Shown here in pieces: positions 52,770 through 61,908 of a stretch of DNA of 64,000 bases (positions within the stretch are counted from its first letter, which is position 1; each line of letters starts with the position of its first letter). Source of the stretch: Aphodosoma sp051870875 (GTDB taxonomy: Bacteria; Bacteroidota; Bacteroidia; Bacteroidales; Paludibacteraceae); assembly GCA_051870875.1 (NCBI GenBank), contig JBJECG010000074.1, positions 5,735 through 69,734 of the forward strand, given 5' to 3'. Below the pieces are notes generated by a model that ran no database searches, was not told the DNA's origin, and was given only the letters and a program-made list of their open reading frames with translations. A program made the position numbers and the translations under genes.

Positions 52770-54041
52770 TCATTGTCTTTCTGCAGGCAAGCCAAGTACC
52801 CGGTTGTATATATCGCGGACTTTCTGTCCTGCATACTCCCAACGTATAGTGTCTATTTCCTGCAGTCCGTTCCGTCTCAAAGCGGAGTACATGGCCGGAT
52901 ATTTCACTATGGCATGGATATAGTCAGCCATTGCATCGATGTCCCAATAATCGGTCTTTATGGCATGATTCAAGATTTCGGCACACCCCGACTGCCTCGA
53001 TATAATGCAAGGCGTACCGCACTGCATGGCTTCGAGCGGCGAAATGCCAAACGGTTCGGAAACCGAAGGCATCATATACACATCACTGTCGGCAAGCATC
53101 TCGTATACTTTCCGGCCGCTGAGGAACCCGGTAAAATGGAAACGGTCTGCAATACCCTTTTCCGCCACCAGCCGTATCATGCCGTCCATCATATCGCCAC
53201 TTCCTGCCATTACGAACCGTACGCCGTCAGTTATACGCAAGACTTTCTCTGCCACATCGACAAAGTATTCGGGACCTTTCTGCATAGTGATTCGTCCGAG
53301 GAAAGTCACCACCTTGTCCTTACGTTCAGATTTATGCAACTCGCCGGCAAAAGGAAGCGGTTCGACCGCATTGTGCACCGTTGTCACTTTATCGGGATTC
53401 TGATGGTACTTTTCTATCACGGTACGGCGCGTGAGGTTTGACACCGTGATGATATGGTCGGCAAAATCCATGCCTTCCTTCTCTATACGATAAACTTCCG
53501 GGTTTACATTGCCACGGCTACGGTCGTAATCAGTGGCATGGACATGGACTACCAGCGGACGTCCCGATATACGTTTGGCAAAAATACCGGCAGGATATGT
53601 CAGCCAGTCGTGCGAATGTATGATGTCGAATTCCAGCGAGTGCGCCAACACGCTTGCCACGGCCTCATAGTTTGAAATCTCTTCCATAAGATTGTCGGGA
53701 TAACGGCCGGAAAAGCAGATACATCCCAGGTCATCGGTCCCGATACGGGTAAAATCATACTTTATCCCGTTGCGAAGACGGTAATAGAAGTCGGGCGACA
53801 TACGCCCCGCCATACGTTCGCTGACAAAATTCCAGTCGACATCCTTCCATACTACAGGTACGGAATCGGCTCCTATTATTTTCAGAAACGACTGGTCTTC
53901 ATCACCCCACGGACGTGGAATGACAAATGTAATGTCCATATCGGGCTGGCAACACATACCCCGCGTGAGGCCGAAACTTGCAGTTCCGAGCCCGCCGAGT
54001 ATATGGGGCGGAAATTCCCAGCCGAACATCAATGCTTTCAT
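52770..54041 (-). CDS. Family 4 glycosyltransferase, probable glycogen synthase-type
   Basis: A cytoplasmic GT-B enzyme of 423 residues. MKALMFGWEFPPHILGGLGT is the glycogen/starch-synthase-like N-terminal loop (K-x-GGL context), with IIHSHDWLTYPAG and VVHVHATDYDRSRG in the N-domain. VVTFLGRITMQKGPEYFVDV, RFVMAGSGDMMDGMIRLV, and the donor-site MPSVSEPFGISPLEAMQCG follow. Its location between GH57 and GH133 genes suggests elongation of an alpha-1,4-glucan. It is separated by two bases from the debranching gene and by 130 bases from GH57. A non-glycogen GT4 is the alternative. Confidence 0.85.
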   Translation of the reverse strand: MKALMFGWEFPPHILGGLGTASFGLTRGMCCQPDMDITFVIPRPWGDEDQSFLKIIGADSVPVVWKDVDWNFVSERMAGRMSPDFYYRLRNGIKYDFTRIGTDDLGCICFSGRYPDNLMEEISNYEAVASVLAHSLEFDIIHSHDWLTYPAGIFAKRISGRPLVVHVHATDYDRSRGNVNPEVYRIEKEGMDFADHIITVSNLTRRTVIEKYHQNPDKVTTVHNAVEPLPFAGELHKSERKDKVVTFLGRITMQKGPEYFVDVAEKVLRITDGVRFVMAGSGDMMDGMIRLVAEKGIADRFHFTGFLSGRKVYEMLADSDVYMMPSVSEPFGISPLEAMQCGTPCIISRQSGCAEILNHAIKTDYWDIDAMADYIHAIVKYPAMYSALRRNGLQEIDTIRWEYAGQKVRDIYNRVLGLPAERQ

Positions 54042-54043
54042 GA

Positions 54044-56002
54044 CTATATATTTTCAGTAAAACTTTGTGTCCTGTATTTTTCCACTATATCGTATGCACG
54101 CAGCACCTCGCCTATTGTCATGGCATAGCTCATGGCACCATGGCCGCGGAAAGGAGGGTTGCCGTCATGCAGCTCGGAAAGGGTGCCGAGAGTCAGCTCG
54201 TTCAGTTCAGGTTCAATACCCATCACCATGCGATATACGAATGATATCCCGCTCCGGCCATACACTTTCAGATATGCTTCGGCCATAGCAGCCGTAAGCC
54301 ACGGCCATACGGGACCGTTGTGGTAATTTCGGTTACGCTCAAGCATACTGCCCACATAAAACGGGCGGTACATGCCGCTTTTCGGGCTAAGCGAACGCAG
54401 TCCCTTGACAGTCAACAATTCACGTGTAACAGTATCGACCACTGCCTTTTGCATTCCGCGCTCCAACGGAGAAAACGGCAGAGATACGGCAAATATCATA
54501 TTCGGGCGCACCTCCAGATCGCGGTAACTGCCGTCGACATAGTCATAAAGATAGTTTCCGTTCCAGAATTTGTCGACAAACGCACGGCGTGTAAGTTCGG
54601 ACTGATATGACAGCATGTCGGCATGATTGTCATTTCCAATAGCAGCCAACAGGCGTGCTGCGAACTTCAGGGCATTGAACCACAAAGCGTTGATTTCGAC
54701 TATATAACCCGAACGGGCTGTGATTGGGCGGCCGTTTTCGGTACAGTTCATCCAAGAAGCCGGCGTATCCTTGCCGTTGGAATAGAGCAGACCGTTGTCA
54801 TGCACGAAAAGATTGGGGTGTCTCTGCCGCCGTATGGCATCAAGTACCGACAATACCTGACCGGAGTATATTTCCGCGGCAGCCTTGATACCATAAGCAG
54901 CTTCGTACTGCTGCACGGCCCAAATGAACCAGAGCGGCACATCAGGAGCATCGACTTCAGTCAGTCCGGACGGCTGTGGCTTACCGTCGACAAAGCCGGC
55001 TATAGCCCGGTAACCGCACTGCATGACATTGTGGAACTGCTCTTCGTGCCCTGACGAAAGCATGATGCCGGGCAAGGCTACAAACTGGTCGCGCGCCCTG
55101 TTCTTGAACCACGGATAACCGGCTACTATATAGTGTCCGGATGAGGTATGGATGTAGAACTGTCCGGCAGCATTGAGCAGACTATTGCGAAAATCAGTCT
55201 TTTTCAACGGCTTGTCCGCTTCGCGGCCGAACATACGTTTCAGGCTGCGTGATGATGACGGAGAAGTTCCGGCTGAAAACACCACAGTCTCACCCTTACG
55301 GAGAGAGAGTTCGAAGTATCCGGGGACAAACAAATCCTCACGGCATTCATACCCGCGTTCAGCTTCTTTCGGGTATTCGATACCCATATACCAATCGGGC
55401 CGCTCCACCCACCGACACTGCTTGTTGGTCTGCAAAACCAGTTGCGGATAGCCCGTGTACATGCAGAAAGCCACTCCGTTTTCCACCTCCCGATACGAAG
55501 TGTCGGCCACATCATTGCGCCTTGTGAGGGTATTCACATTACGGAAAGCCAGGAACGGACGCAAACGCAACGTGGCCGGAGAGAGGGCATCGACCAGTGT
55601 ATAACGCACCAACACCCTGTTTTCATCAGATACAAGCACACGCTCCTTCTTCAACAGCACGCCTCCGATACGGTAAACGGTTGTGGCTACATGATTAAAA
55701 TCAAACTCACGGATATACTTGTGTCCCCGGGGACTGAAATAGTCGGGACCGTACTTATGAATACCGATGTTGAACTCGACTCCATGCTGTATCACCGTTT
55801 CATCGCATGATGAGAGCAGCACATGATTGTCGGCATCCAATCCCGGTACCGGCACCACCAGCAGACCATGGTATTTACGGGTGTTGCAGTCTATGATGGT
55901 AGTACCGGAATAGGCTCCTGCACTATTTGTCAGCAATATCTCCTTATCGAGTGAACGCTCCAAATTGGCAAGAAGCGTGCGGTCAAAAGCCAAGTAACTC
56001 AT
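54044..56002 (-). CDS. Glycogen debranching enzyme, amylo-alpha-1,6-glucosidase (GH133)
   Basis: A 652-residue enzyme that hydrolyses alpha-1,6 branches of glycogen. The N-terminal beta-domain (about residues 1-280) begins SYLAFDRTLLANLERSLDKE and includes TNSAGAYSGTTIIDCNTRKYHGLLV. The (alpha/alpha)6 barrel (about 290-645) has IVAGYPWFKNRARDQFVALPG, with acidic catalytic candidates in EVDAPDVPLWFIWAV and ARSGYIVEINALWFNAL, and NYHNGPVWPWLTAAMAEAYL. The ATG at 56002 is chosen over a TTG two codons earlier. It is followed by the GT4 gene after two bases, so the two form an operon. Confidence 0.93.
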   Translation of the reverse strand: MSYLAFDRTLLANLERSLDKEILLTNSAGAYSGTTIIDCNTRKYHGLLVVPVPGLDADNHVLLSSCDETVIQHGVEFNIGIHKYGPDYFSPRGHKYIREFDFNHVATTVYRIGGVLLKKERVLVSDENRVLVRYTLVDALSPATLRLRPFLAFRNVNTLTRRNDVADTSYREVENGVAFCMYTGYPQLVLQTNKQCRWVERPDWYMGIEYPKEAERGYECREDLFVPGYFELSLRKGETVVFSAGTSPSSSRSLKRMFGREADKPLKKTDFRNSLLNAAGQFYIHTSSGHYIVAGYPWFKNRARDQFVALPGIMLSSGHEEQFHNVMQCGYRAIAGFVDGKPQPSGLTEVDAPDVPLWFIWAVQQYEAAYGIKAAAEIYSGQVLSVLDAIRRQRHPNLFVHDNGLLYSNGKDTPASWMNCTENGRPITARSGYIVEINALWFNALKFAARLLAAIGNDNHADMLSYQSELTRRAFVDKFWNGNYLYDYVDGSYRDLEVRPNMIFAVSLPFSPLERGMQKAVVDTVTRELLTVKGLRSLSPKSGMYRPFYVGSMLERNRNYHNGPVWPWLTAAMAEAYLKVYGRSGISFVYRMVMGIEPELNELTLGTLSELHDGNPPFRGHGAMSYAMTIGEVLRAYDIVEKYRTQSFTENI

Positions 56003-56209
56003 AGTCAATATATTAACATTTCAATATGATAACAATATCATTTGCAATGAATTCAACTCTAAAGTTATATCTTTTTTCCGAAAGGACATAATTTTTCCGG
56101 CAAAATCATCGGAATACCCACATTTGCGGATAAAAAGTCAAGGAGCCGCATCAGGAATCCAAGTCCCGACACAACTCCTTGCACATTGATTTTCCGATCT
56201 GTACCAGCC

Positions 56210-57199
56210 CTACCCCTTGGTGTCCGGGAGCTGCTGTTGCGGTTTCCCGATGGTTTCACGCATGGCGGTATCGGCTTCGATATTCTTCATACGGTAATAG
56301 TCCATTATACCGAGGTTTCCGCTACGGAAAGCTTCCGCCATAGCCATAGGCACTTCGGCTTCGGCTTCAATAACTTTGGCCTTGGCCTCCTGCGCTTTGG
56401 CTTTCATCTCCTGTTCGAGTGCGATGGCCATTGCCCGACGCTCTTCGGCACGGGCCTGGGCTATATTCTTGTCGGCTTCGGCCTGGTCGATCTGAAGAGT
56501 GGCTCCTATATTCTTGCCAACATCGACATCGGCAATATCAATGGAGAGAATCTCGAATGCCGTACCGGCATCAAGACCTTTGCTCAACACCAGTTTGGAA
56601 ATGGAGTCCGGATTTTCGAGCACCTGCTTATGCGTTTCGCTCGAACCGATAGACGATACGATGCCCTCGCCCACACGAGCCAAGATGGTCTCTTCACCTG
56701 CACCGCCCACCAACTGGCGGATATTGGCACGCACAGTGACACGGGCCCTGGCCAGAAGCTGTATGCCGTCTTTTGCAACCGACGAGACAACCGGAGTGTC
56801 GATCACCTTGGGGTTGACGCTCATCTGTACAGCCTCGAACACATCGCGGCCGGCAAGGTCGATGCCGGTAGCTGTCTTGAACGACAAATCGATGTTTGCC
56901 TTGGCGGCTGATACCAACGCATGAACCACTCTGACCACATGGCCGCCGGCAAGGTAGTGAGCCTCCAGTTCATCGCGCGATATAGTACTGAGACCGGCCT
57001 TGTGAGCTTCAATCATGGCATTGACAATAATCGAAGGCGGCACTTTACGGATACGCATGAGGAACAACTGTACAATGGAGATGTTAACACCGGATACTTT
57101 GGCCGACAGCCACAGCAGAAACGGCACGTAGTAGAAGAAGAGTACCAAAAGCAGTATCACCAATACGATACCGACAATGGAAAAAACAGTAATACCCAT
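56210..57199 (-). CDS. floA: Flotillin-like protein FloA
   Basis: A membrane scaffold of 329 residues of the FloA/YqfA family that organises functional membrane microdomains. A single N-terminal membrane segment (VFSIVGIVLVILLLVLFFYY) is followed by a SPFH-like domain (RKVPPSIIVNAMIEAHKAG, GGHVVRVVHALVSAAKANI). A long alanine/glutamate-rich helix comes after residue 230 (EADKNIAQARAEERRAMAIA to EAKAKVIEAEAEVPMAMAEA), typical of flotillins. It has its own promoter and lies downstream of an nfeD gene, the standard partner. It ends in a proline/glutamine-rich tail. Confidence 0.95.
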   Translation of the reverse strand: MGITVFSIVGIVLVILLLVLFFYYVPFLLWLSAKVSGVNISIVQLFLMRIRKVPPSIIVNAMIEAHKAGLSTISRDELEAHYLAGGHVVRVVHALVSAAKANIDLSFKTATGIDLAGRDVFEAVQMSVNPKVIDTPVVSSVAKDGIQLLARARVTVRANIRQLVGGAGEETILARVGEGIVSSIGSSETHKQVLENPDSISKLVLSKGLDAGTAFEILSIDIADVDVGKNIGATLQIDQAEADKNIAQARAEERRAMAIALEQEMKAKAQEAKAKVIEAEAEVPMAMAEAFRSGNLGIMDYYRMKNIEADTAMRETIGKPQQQLPDTKG

Positions 57200-57237
57200 A
57201 TTTAGTGTGAATTAAGAAAATTATATTTTTCTGTCTG

Positions 57238-57269
57238 CAAATGTAGTGAAAAATCAGCAATTACCACAA
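57238..57269 (-). promoter_or_regulatory. Promoter of floA
   Basis: On the minus strand TTG, 21-base spacer, TACATTTG; start predicted near 57231 with a leader of about 32 bases. Confidence 0.6.
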
Positions 57270-57305
57270 ATTATTTTTCCGATTTTGCTGATGTGACAGT
57301 TTTTG

Positions 57306-57782
57306 TCAACGGATTTCCGATTTGTCGGCTACGCGAACAACCGGCGTGTGGCCGTCGAATCCGACAATGACGATGTCGGCACCTGCATCGACAAGCTGTT
57401 CACGCGCCTTGACTTCGACATCTGTACCGCCAATCAATGCACGCCCCACAGGTGCGAGGCGGGAGAGTGTCCGTCCGGTGTCGCCGACAGAGAAGGCTGC
57501 GGGAGCCGCGTCATCGGATTTCAGTTCGGCGGTCAGGGACAGGCGTTCGAGCACACGGCCTTTGAGAAACAGCCATACCGCCACGCCAAATGCAGCAGTG
57601 CCTATAACGAGTGCAAGCCATCCGGCCGTCGTTCCGAGACGTGCAAAAGCATACCAGATACCGGCTACCACAAAAGCAGTCCCTGCCACTCCGCCGACAG
57701 ATATGCCCGGGAGGAAGAATATTTCGAGCAATAAAAAAGCTATTCCCAAAAAGAGGAACAAAATGACCAATGCTATATCCAT
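57306..57782 (-). CDS. Short NfeD-family membrane protein
   Basis: A 158-residue membrane protein that partners flotillin in many bacteria. Three to four hydrophobic segments occupy residues 1-75 (MDIALVILFLFLGIAFLLLE ... GVAGTAFVVAGIWYAFARLG ... LALVIGTAAFGVAVWLFLKG). A soluble OB-fold NfeD domain follows (about 85-150), containing VGDTGRTLSRLAPVGRALIG and a GADIVIVGFDGHTPVVRVAD end. The protease domain of long NfeD proteins is absent. FloA follows after about 106 bases with its own promoter. Confidence 0.9.
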   Translation of the reverse strand: MDIALVILFLFLGIAFLLLEIFFLPGISVGGVAGTAFVVAGIWYAFARLGTTAGWLALVIGTAAFGVAVWLFLKGRVLERLSLTAELKSDDAAPAAFSVGDTGRTLSRLAPVGRALIGGTDVEVKAREQLVDAGADIVIVGFDGHTPVVRVADKSEIR

Positions 57783-57894
57783 AAGTTTATGATGTTTGTA
57801 TCAAAAGCGTTTCACACAAATCAGTTTGTATGCTTTGTGCCAGAAACTGTTTTCTGCCAATAAATTCCATACAGGGTTCAGAGCAGCCACCTGC

Positions 57895-59295
57895 CTACTG
57901 CGCACCAGATGACAACGTACCGATCTCAAGGGTACGGATGGAACGTAGTGTAGTTTGGACCTCAGCGGCAAGGGCTGACAGGTCGTCTTCCAAACCGAGC
58001 ACTTCGGCTCGCAGGACAACTTTGTCGGCTTCATCGGTTGCAAAAGAGTATTCGCGACGCTTGCCATTCAGCAGTATGCCCAGCGTGCGGATGCGTTTGT
58101 ACAAATCCTGCAACGAGGAATAGAGCTGCAATGCCATAGGACTGCGGAATTGGCTGACGGATGTGTAGACCAATCCGTCGTTGACAAAAAAACAGATATC
58201 CTGCCGGTCATTTTCTTCCTCTACGGCAACGGAGGCTGGCCCGTGTTGCATTTCGGCAATGTCAGTCCTGTCATATTCGAGCAACATGGCGGCACGGCGG
58301 TGACGCTCTTCGTCGGCATCATCGACTATCCGGCGTTCGGCATTGGGCACAAAACAATAGACCACGACAGAGTCGGGGTGCTGGAAACGGTCGGTTGCAA
58401 ACCACCCCCGGCCGGCCAGTTCATCGAGTACAAGCATGTAGTCGTTGGCCGGAGAGTTGAAAGGCATGCCTATATTCAGCGGATGTGTGTAGTCGTTGGC
58501 GGCACTGTTGAAACGGGTCATGAAAATGTCGTATCCGCCAAGCGAGCCATGTCCTTTGGAAGCAAAGTATAGGGTTATGCCATCGGTAAGTTCAAACGGA
58601 TAGTTTTCATCATGTCCGGTATTGACATTGGAAGAAAGCCGGACTGTATCGCCCCAGGATCCGAGCAATTTGTATGCTACGGAAAGCGACAAGGAACTGT
58701 CTTGTTCCAAGGATATTATCTTTTTGTCGCCGCGTCCGGTCATATAACCTACAGACTGTACGCTGTCGTTGCGGCGATAGAAGACAGACCCCAGCATGTC
58801 CTGCAGATGGTAGGCATCGAGCAGATTCGTTTTCAAAATACGGACGCTGTCGACAATAGCGACAGCCTCAACCGTCTCGTACAGTTTCAATGCCGAGCCG
58901 GCTTGTCCGAGCAGCTGCTGCGCCGCGGCCAAGCTTTCACCGGTAAGCCGAGCCTCGTGGATGTACGTTTCCAAGGCTTCGACGGCCTGATCGAAACGGT
59001 ACGTATGGTAAAAGGCTTCGTAAAGATAATACCAGGCTTTCTTTATTTTCTTGCCGGCAGCAAAACCGAGCAATGGTATGGCCTCGTCATAACGCTGCAT
59101 GGCGACAAGGCAGCGTGCAGCCTTGTATTGCAGCATGGCATCGCGCCGGTTCTGCGCCATCAACAGGGAATAAACCTCATAGGCATCGGCATAACGGCCA
59201 CCGTTAAAGAGAGCCTCCGCCTCTTTGACGCTCTGACCAGCGGTTGATAAGGTGAAGAAGAAAGAGAGTACTACAACAACAAAAAATTTAATCAT
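57895..59295 (-). CDS. TPR and PD40-repeat secreted protein
   Basis: A 466-residue exported protein with signal peptide MIKFFVVVVLSFFFTLSTAG. TPR-like helices follow to about residue 135 (AEALFNGGRYADAYEVYSLL, CLVAMQRYDEAIPLLGFAAG). A PD40/WD40-like beta-propeller stretch contains ITLYFASKGHGSLGGYDIFM and a GRGWFATDRFQHPD-type blade. The C-terminus is helical. Such proteins resemble the PorE/PD40 components of T9SS and peptidoglycan-linked complexes, but no OmpA domain is present. The ATG at 59295 is preferred because it begins the signal peptide. It follows rnz by 63 bases. Confidence 0.78.
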   Translation of the reverse strand: MIKFFVVVVLSFFFTLSTAGQSVKEAEALFNGGRYADAYEVYSLLMAQNRRDAMLQYKAARCLVAMQRYDEAIPLLGFAAGKKIKKAWYYLYEAFYHTYRFDQAVEALETYIHEARLTGESLAAAQQLLGQAGSALKLYETVEAVAIVDSVRILKTNLLDAYHLQDMLGSVFYRRNDSVQSVGYMTGRGDKKIISLEQDSSLSLSVAYKLLGSWGDTVRLSSNVNTGHDENYPFELTDGITLYFASKGHGSLGGYDIFMTRFNSAANDYTHPLNIGMPFNSPANDYMLVLDELAGRGWFATDRFQHPDSVVVYCFVPNAERRIVDDADEERHRRAAMLLEYDRTDIAEMQHGPASVAVEEENDRQDICFFVNDGLVYTSVSQFRSPMALQLYSSLQDLYKRIRTLGILLNGKRREYSFATDEADKVVLRAEVLGLEDDLSALAAEVQTTLRSIRTLEIGTLSSGAQ

Positions 59296-59358
59296 GACAA
59301 CTATATAAAAACGGGTATGCCCCAAAGACACCAAACCCATCAACTACAAAAGCAACGG

Positions 59359-60276
59359 TCAGAAGTCGAATACCGCACCGTCGACTGCCGCATATGTGTC
59401 GGGAAATACGGCACGGGCTTCGGCAAGGAACGGTTGCACATCGGAATAGCGTGCAGAATAATGGCCTATGAGCAGTTTCCCGGCTCCGACCAGCTTTGCG
59501 AAACGTGCGGCCTGTGCGGCACTGCTATGCTGACGGGCGATGATCTTCTCCCCGTCGGGCGATAGGTATGTGGCCTCGTGATAGAGACAGCCGACACCCT
59601 GTACCATATCGGCATAGCGTTCGGAATATGCCGTATCCGACATATAGGCAACCCGGCGCGGAGGTGTGGGATCGGCAGTCAGGCGTCGGTTCGGTACAGT
59701 CTCACCATCGGGTGTGATATAGTCGGCTCCGGCCTTTATCTTATTGTATTGCGACACAGGTATCCGGTAGGCATCCAGCATTTTGCGCAGCAGATGGCGT
59801 TCTCCGGGGCGTTCTTCAAACAGGAAGCCGCTGCACGGCACACGGTGTTTCAGCGGAATGGTGCGCACGGTGACGGCACGGTCTGCATAAATGATGTCTG
59901 TAGTATTCGGCTCAAAAGATTCGAACTTCACATCGAACGGAAAATCTTTCAGGCAGAAGTCGAATATCGGACGCATAAGGCGCTCCAGTTCGGGAAAGGC
60001 ATGTATGGTTATGTCGGCAGTACGCCCCAGCATGGCCAATGAAGAGATCATGCCCGGGAGGCCGAAGCAGTGGTCGCCATGCAGATGTGATATGAAAATG
60101 TGGTTGAGGCGGGAGTATCTGACGGCATACTGACGCATACGAATCTGGGCACCCTCACCGCAGTCTATCATGTACTGATGGCCACGCATTTCGAGCACTT
60201 GCGAAGACGGGAATGCACCGACTCTGGGCAATGCCGATCCTGATCCGAGTATGTTCAGCCTGTAGTCTGACATCAT
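59359..60276 (-). CDS. rnz: Ribonuclease Z
   Basis: A zinc-dependent metallo-beta-lactamase-fold endonuclease of 305 residues that trims the 3' ends of tRNA precursors. The N-terminus LNILGSGSALPRVGAFPSSQ is typical; FISHLHGDHCFGLPGMISSL is the HxHxDH metal motif. IDCGEGAQIRMRQY precedes it, and YMSDTAYSERYADMVQG and LYHEATYLSPDGEKI carry further metal ligands. HYSARYSD contains the late histidine motif. The start ATG overlaps the stop of the SPOR gene by four bases, suggesting coupled translation. Confidence 0.96.
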   Translation of the reverse strand: MMSDYRLNILGSGSALPRVGAFPSSQVLEMRGHQYMIDCGEGAQIRMRQYAVRYSRLNHIFISHLHGDHCFGLPGMISSLAMLGRTADITIHAFPELERLMRPIFDFCLKDFPFDVKFESFEPNTTDIIYADRAVTVRTIPLKHRVPCSGFLFEERPGERHLLRKMLDAYRIPVSQYNKIKAGADYITPDGETVPNRRLTADPTPPRRVAYMSDTAYSERYADMVQGVGCLYHEATYLSPDGEKIIARQHSSAAQAARFAKLVGAGKLLIGHYSARYSDVQPFLAEARAVFPDTYAAVDGAVFDF

Positions 60277-60836
60277 TTTTTCTGGACAAGTACCCAGGCA
60301 TCGGGAAACTGATCCCTGACGGCATCCACTTTCCTGCGGGTTTCGGAATATGTGTCGAACGAAACCAGAATGACACGGTACATGCCGCGTTCGTTGATGA
60401 CGACAACTGGAGCGTAGTCCGGACGCATCTGGGACTGCAAGTTGCGCGCGTTGGATTCGGAACGGAAACTGCCTATCACCACGTGATATTTCTTCAGCAC
60501 GATGCTGCTGTCGCCTACCACTTCAAACTTCTCGGCAACGGTCTTTTCCGGTTCAGCCACAACGACAGGCTCTTCCTTTACGGATTCGACAACGAGAACC
60601 GGTTCTTCGACATATTCGGCTCTCGGCTGCCTCTCATCCTGACTGTCCACCACCATGACGGGGTCAGGTGCAGGTACAGGCACAACCTTCTGCTGACCAA
60701 TTGGTTTTTCCGGCTCCATACTTTCCACCTTCACACGTCCTTTGGCAGGCAAATAGGCTCCGGGAGCGTTCTGGATTTTACAAGCCGGCAACAACATTGC
60801 CAAAATGGCACAAACCGATATATTCCGCATGTTCAT
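60273..60836 (-). CDS. SPOR domain lipoprotein
   Basis: A 187-residue envelope protein. Its N-terminal MRNISVCAILAMLLPAC gives a lipobox with Cys as the probable lipid anchor. A Pro/Val/Glu-rich linker (about residues 25-95) leads to a C-terminal SPOR domain (HVVIGSFRSESNARNLQSQM to VLVQKK). SPOR domains bind denuded glycan of septal peptidoglycan, so a role in division or wall remodelling is likely. The ATG at 60836 is chosen because it lies about 36 bases after a consensus promoter; the longer frame extends past that promoter. Confidence 0.88.
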   Translation of the reverse strand: MNMRNISVCAILAMLLPACKIQNAPGAYLPAKGRVKVESMEPEKPIGQQKVVPVPAPDPVMVVDSQDERQPRAEYVEEPVLVVESVKEEPVVVAEPEKTVAEKFEVVGDSSIVLKKYHVVIGSFRSESNARNLQSQMRPDYAPVVVINERGMYRVILVSFDTYSETRRKVDAVRDQFPDAWVLVQKK

Positions 60837-60878
60837 AACTAAAATGCAAATTTGTAAGTCACTGTACGTATCGACATG

Positions 60879-60909
60879 CAAAATTAGCACATTTTTTCCG
60901 ACCGAGCAA
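60879..60909 (-). promoter_or_regulatory. Promoter of the SPOR-rnz-PD40 cluster
   Basis: On the minus strand TTG, 20-base spacer, TAATTTTG; start predicted near 60872. The next promoter at 60954-60983 is divergent. Confidence 0.6.
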
Positions 60910-60953
60910 AACAATATGAAACAAAGGATGCGAAGACGTGTAACAAAATGGTT

Positions 60954-60983
60954 TTGCCAAGTCGATATAAATTCGTATCTTTG
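60954..60983 (+). promoter_or_regulatory. Promoter of the lipoprotein-YhcH unit
   Basis: TTG, 19-base spacer, TATCTTTG, exact consensus. Start predicted near 60990, leaving a 109-base leader before the first ATG. Confidence 0.65.
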
Positions 60984-61098
60984 CGCTTCGTGCGAACATA
61001 GTACGCGCCCCTCGGCATAGTCCAAGCTAATTTGGCTCTGCACACGGCATACGCTGTTTTCGCAGCATTAAAGAATCGTTACGACACAACCAGCCGGA

Positions 61099-61908
61099 AT
61101 GAAGCAACTTTTTTTATCAATAACCGTATGCACGGTACTGGCGGCCTGCGGCCCGACGGAGCACGACCAGGCCGTGAAATACGCAGAAAAAGCCAGGGAG
61201 GCCCTGGAAAAGGGCGATACGGCAACAGCATTGTGCCTGGCAGACACTATACACGCAAACTTTCCGAAAGAAACAGCCGTCAGACGCATGGCAGACACAC
61301 TTGTCTGGCACATAGAGTATGACCGTTTGACGCAAAGTCTGCCTACCCTGTCACGACAGATAAAGTCGGCCGACAGCGTTTTCACCGCCATCTCCCCGAA
61401 GTTCAAATTCTATAAAGACGTGAAATACGAAGATACCGGACATTTCGAACACCGTCTGCTGGTGACGGAAAAAGGTGTGAACCGCTGCTATCTGAAACCT
61501 GAGGTTGATGAACGCGGGACGGTGAGCGTAGCGTCGCACTACATCGGGGCACATGCCGAACATACAGGGTTTGCCGTGGTTGTCGGTGATTATGCGATTT
61601 CCACAGGTGAAGACTTGGACATATCCAAGTTTGACGACGAAGAGACATACCATGAAATAATGACCCCCTCCGACGAAAAATCGTTGGATATGATGCGGTT
61701 CATAGCAGAACATGCTGACGAGCGCGTGAGAGTCACACTTGAAGGGAAACCGTACACCTACTACCTCAACACTTCGGAAAAACAGGCATTCAGAGAGAGC
61801 TTCATGCTGCACAAAGCGTTGGACAACCTGTACAAACTGAACGATTCGGAACTGCGTACACAGCAGAAGATAGAGATATTGAAACGCAAACTCGGTACCG
61901 GCCAATGA
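61099..61908 (+). CDS. Lipoprotein of unknown function, helical N-terminal region
   Basis: A 269-residue exported protein with a lipoprotein signal (MKQLFLSITVCTVLAAC). After the Cys, a charged helical stretch (QAVKYAEKAREALEKGDTATA, TPR-like) is followed by a beta-rich region with FEHRLLVTEKGVNRCYL and VSVASHYIGAHAEHTGFAVV. The C-terminus is helical (LYKLNDSELRTQQKIEILKR). I do not recognise a functional family. It overlaps the next gene by four bases (ATGA), so its role may be tied to a YhcH-like protein, but this is only context. Confidence 0.72.
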   Translation: MKQLFLSITVCTVLAACGPTEHDQAVKYAEKAREALEKGDTATALCLADTIHANFPKETAVRRMADTLVWHIEYDRLTQSLPTLSRQIKSADSVFTAISPKFKFYKDVKYEDTGHFEHRLLVTEKGVNRCYLKPEVDERGTVSVASHYIGAHAEHTGFAVVVGDYAISTGEDLDISKFDDEETYHEIMTPSDEKSLDMMRFIAEHADERVRVTLEGKPYTYYLNTSEKQAFRESFMLHKALDNLYKLNDSELRTQQKIEILKRKLGTGQ

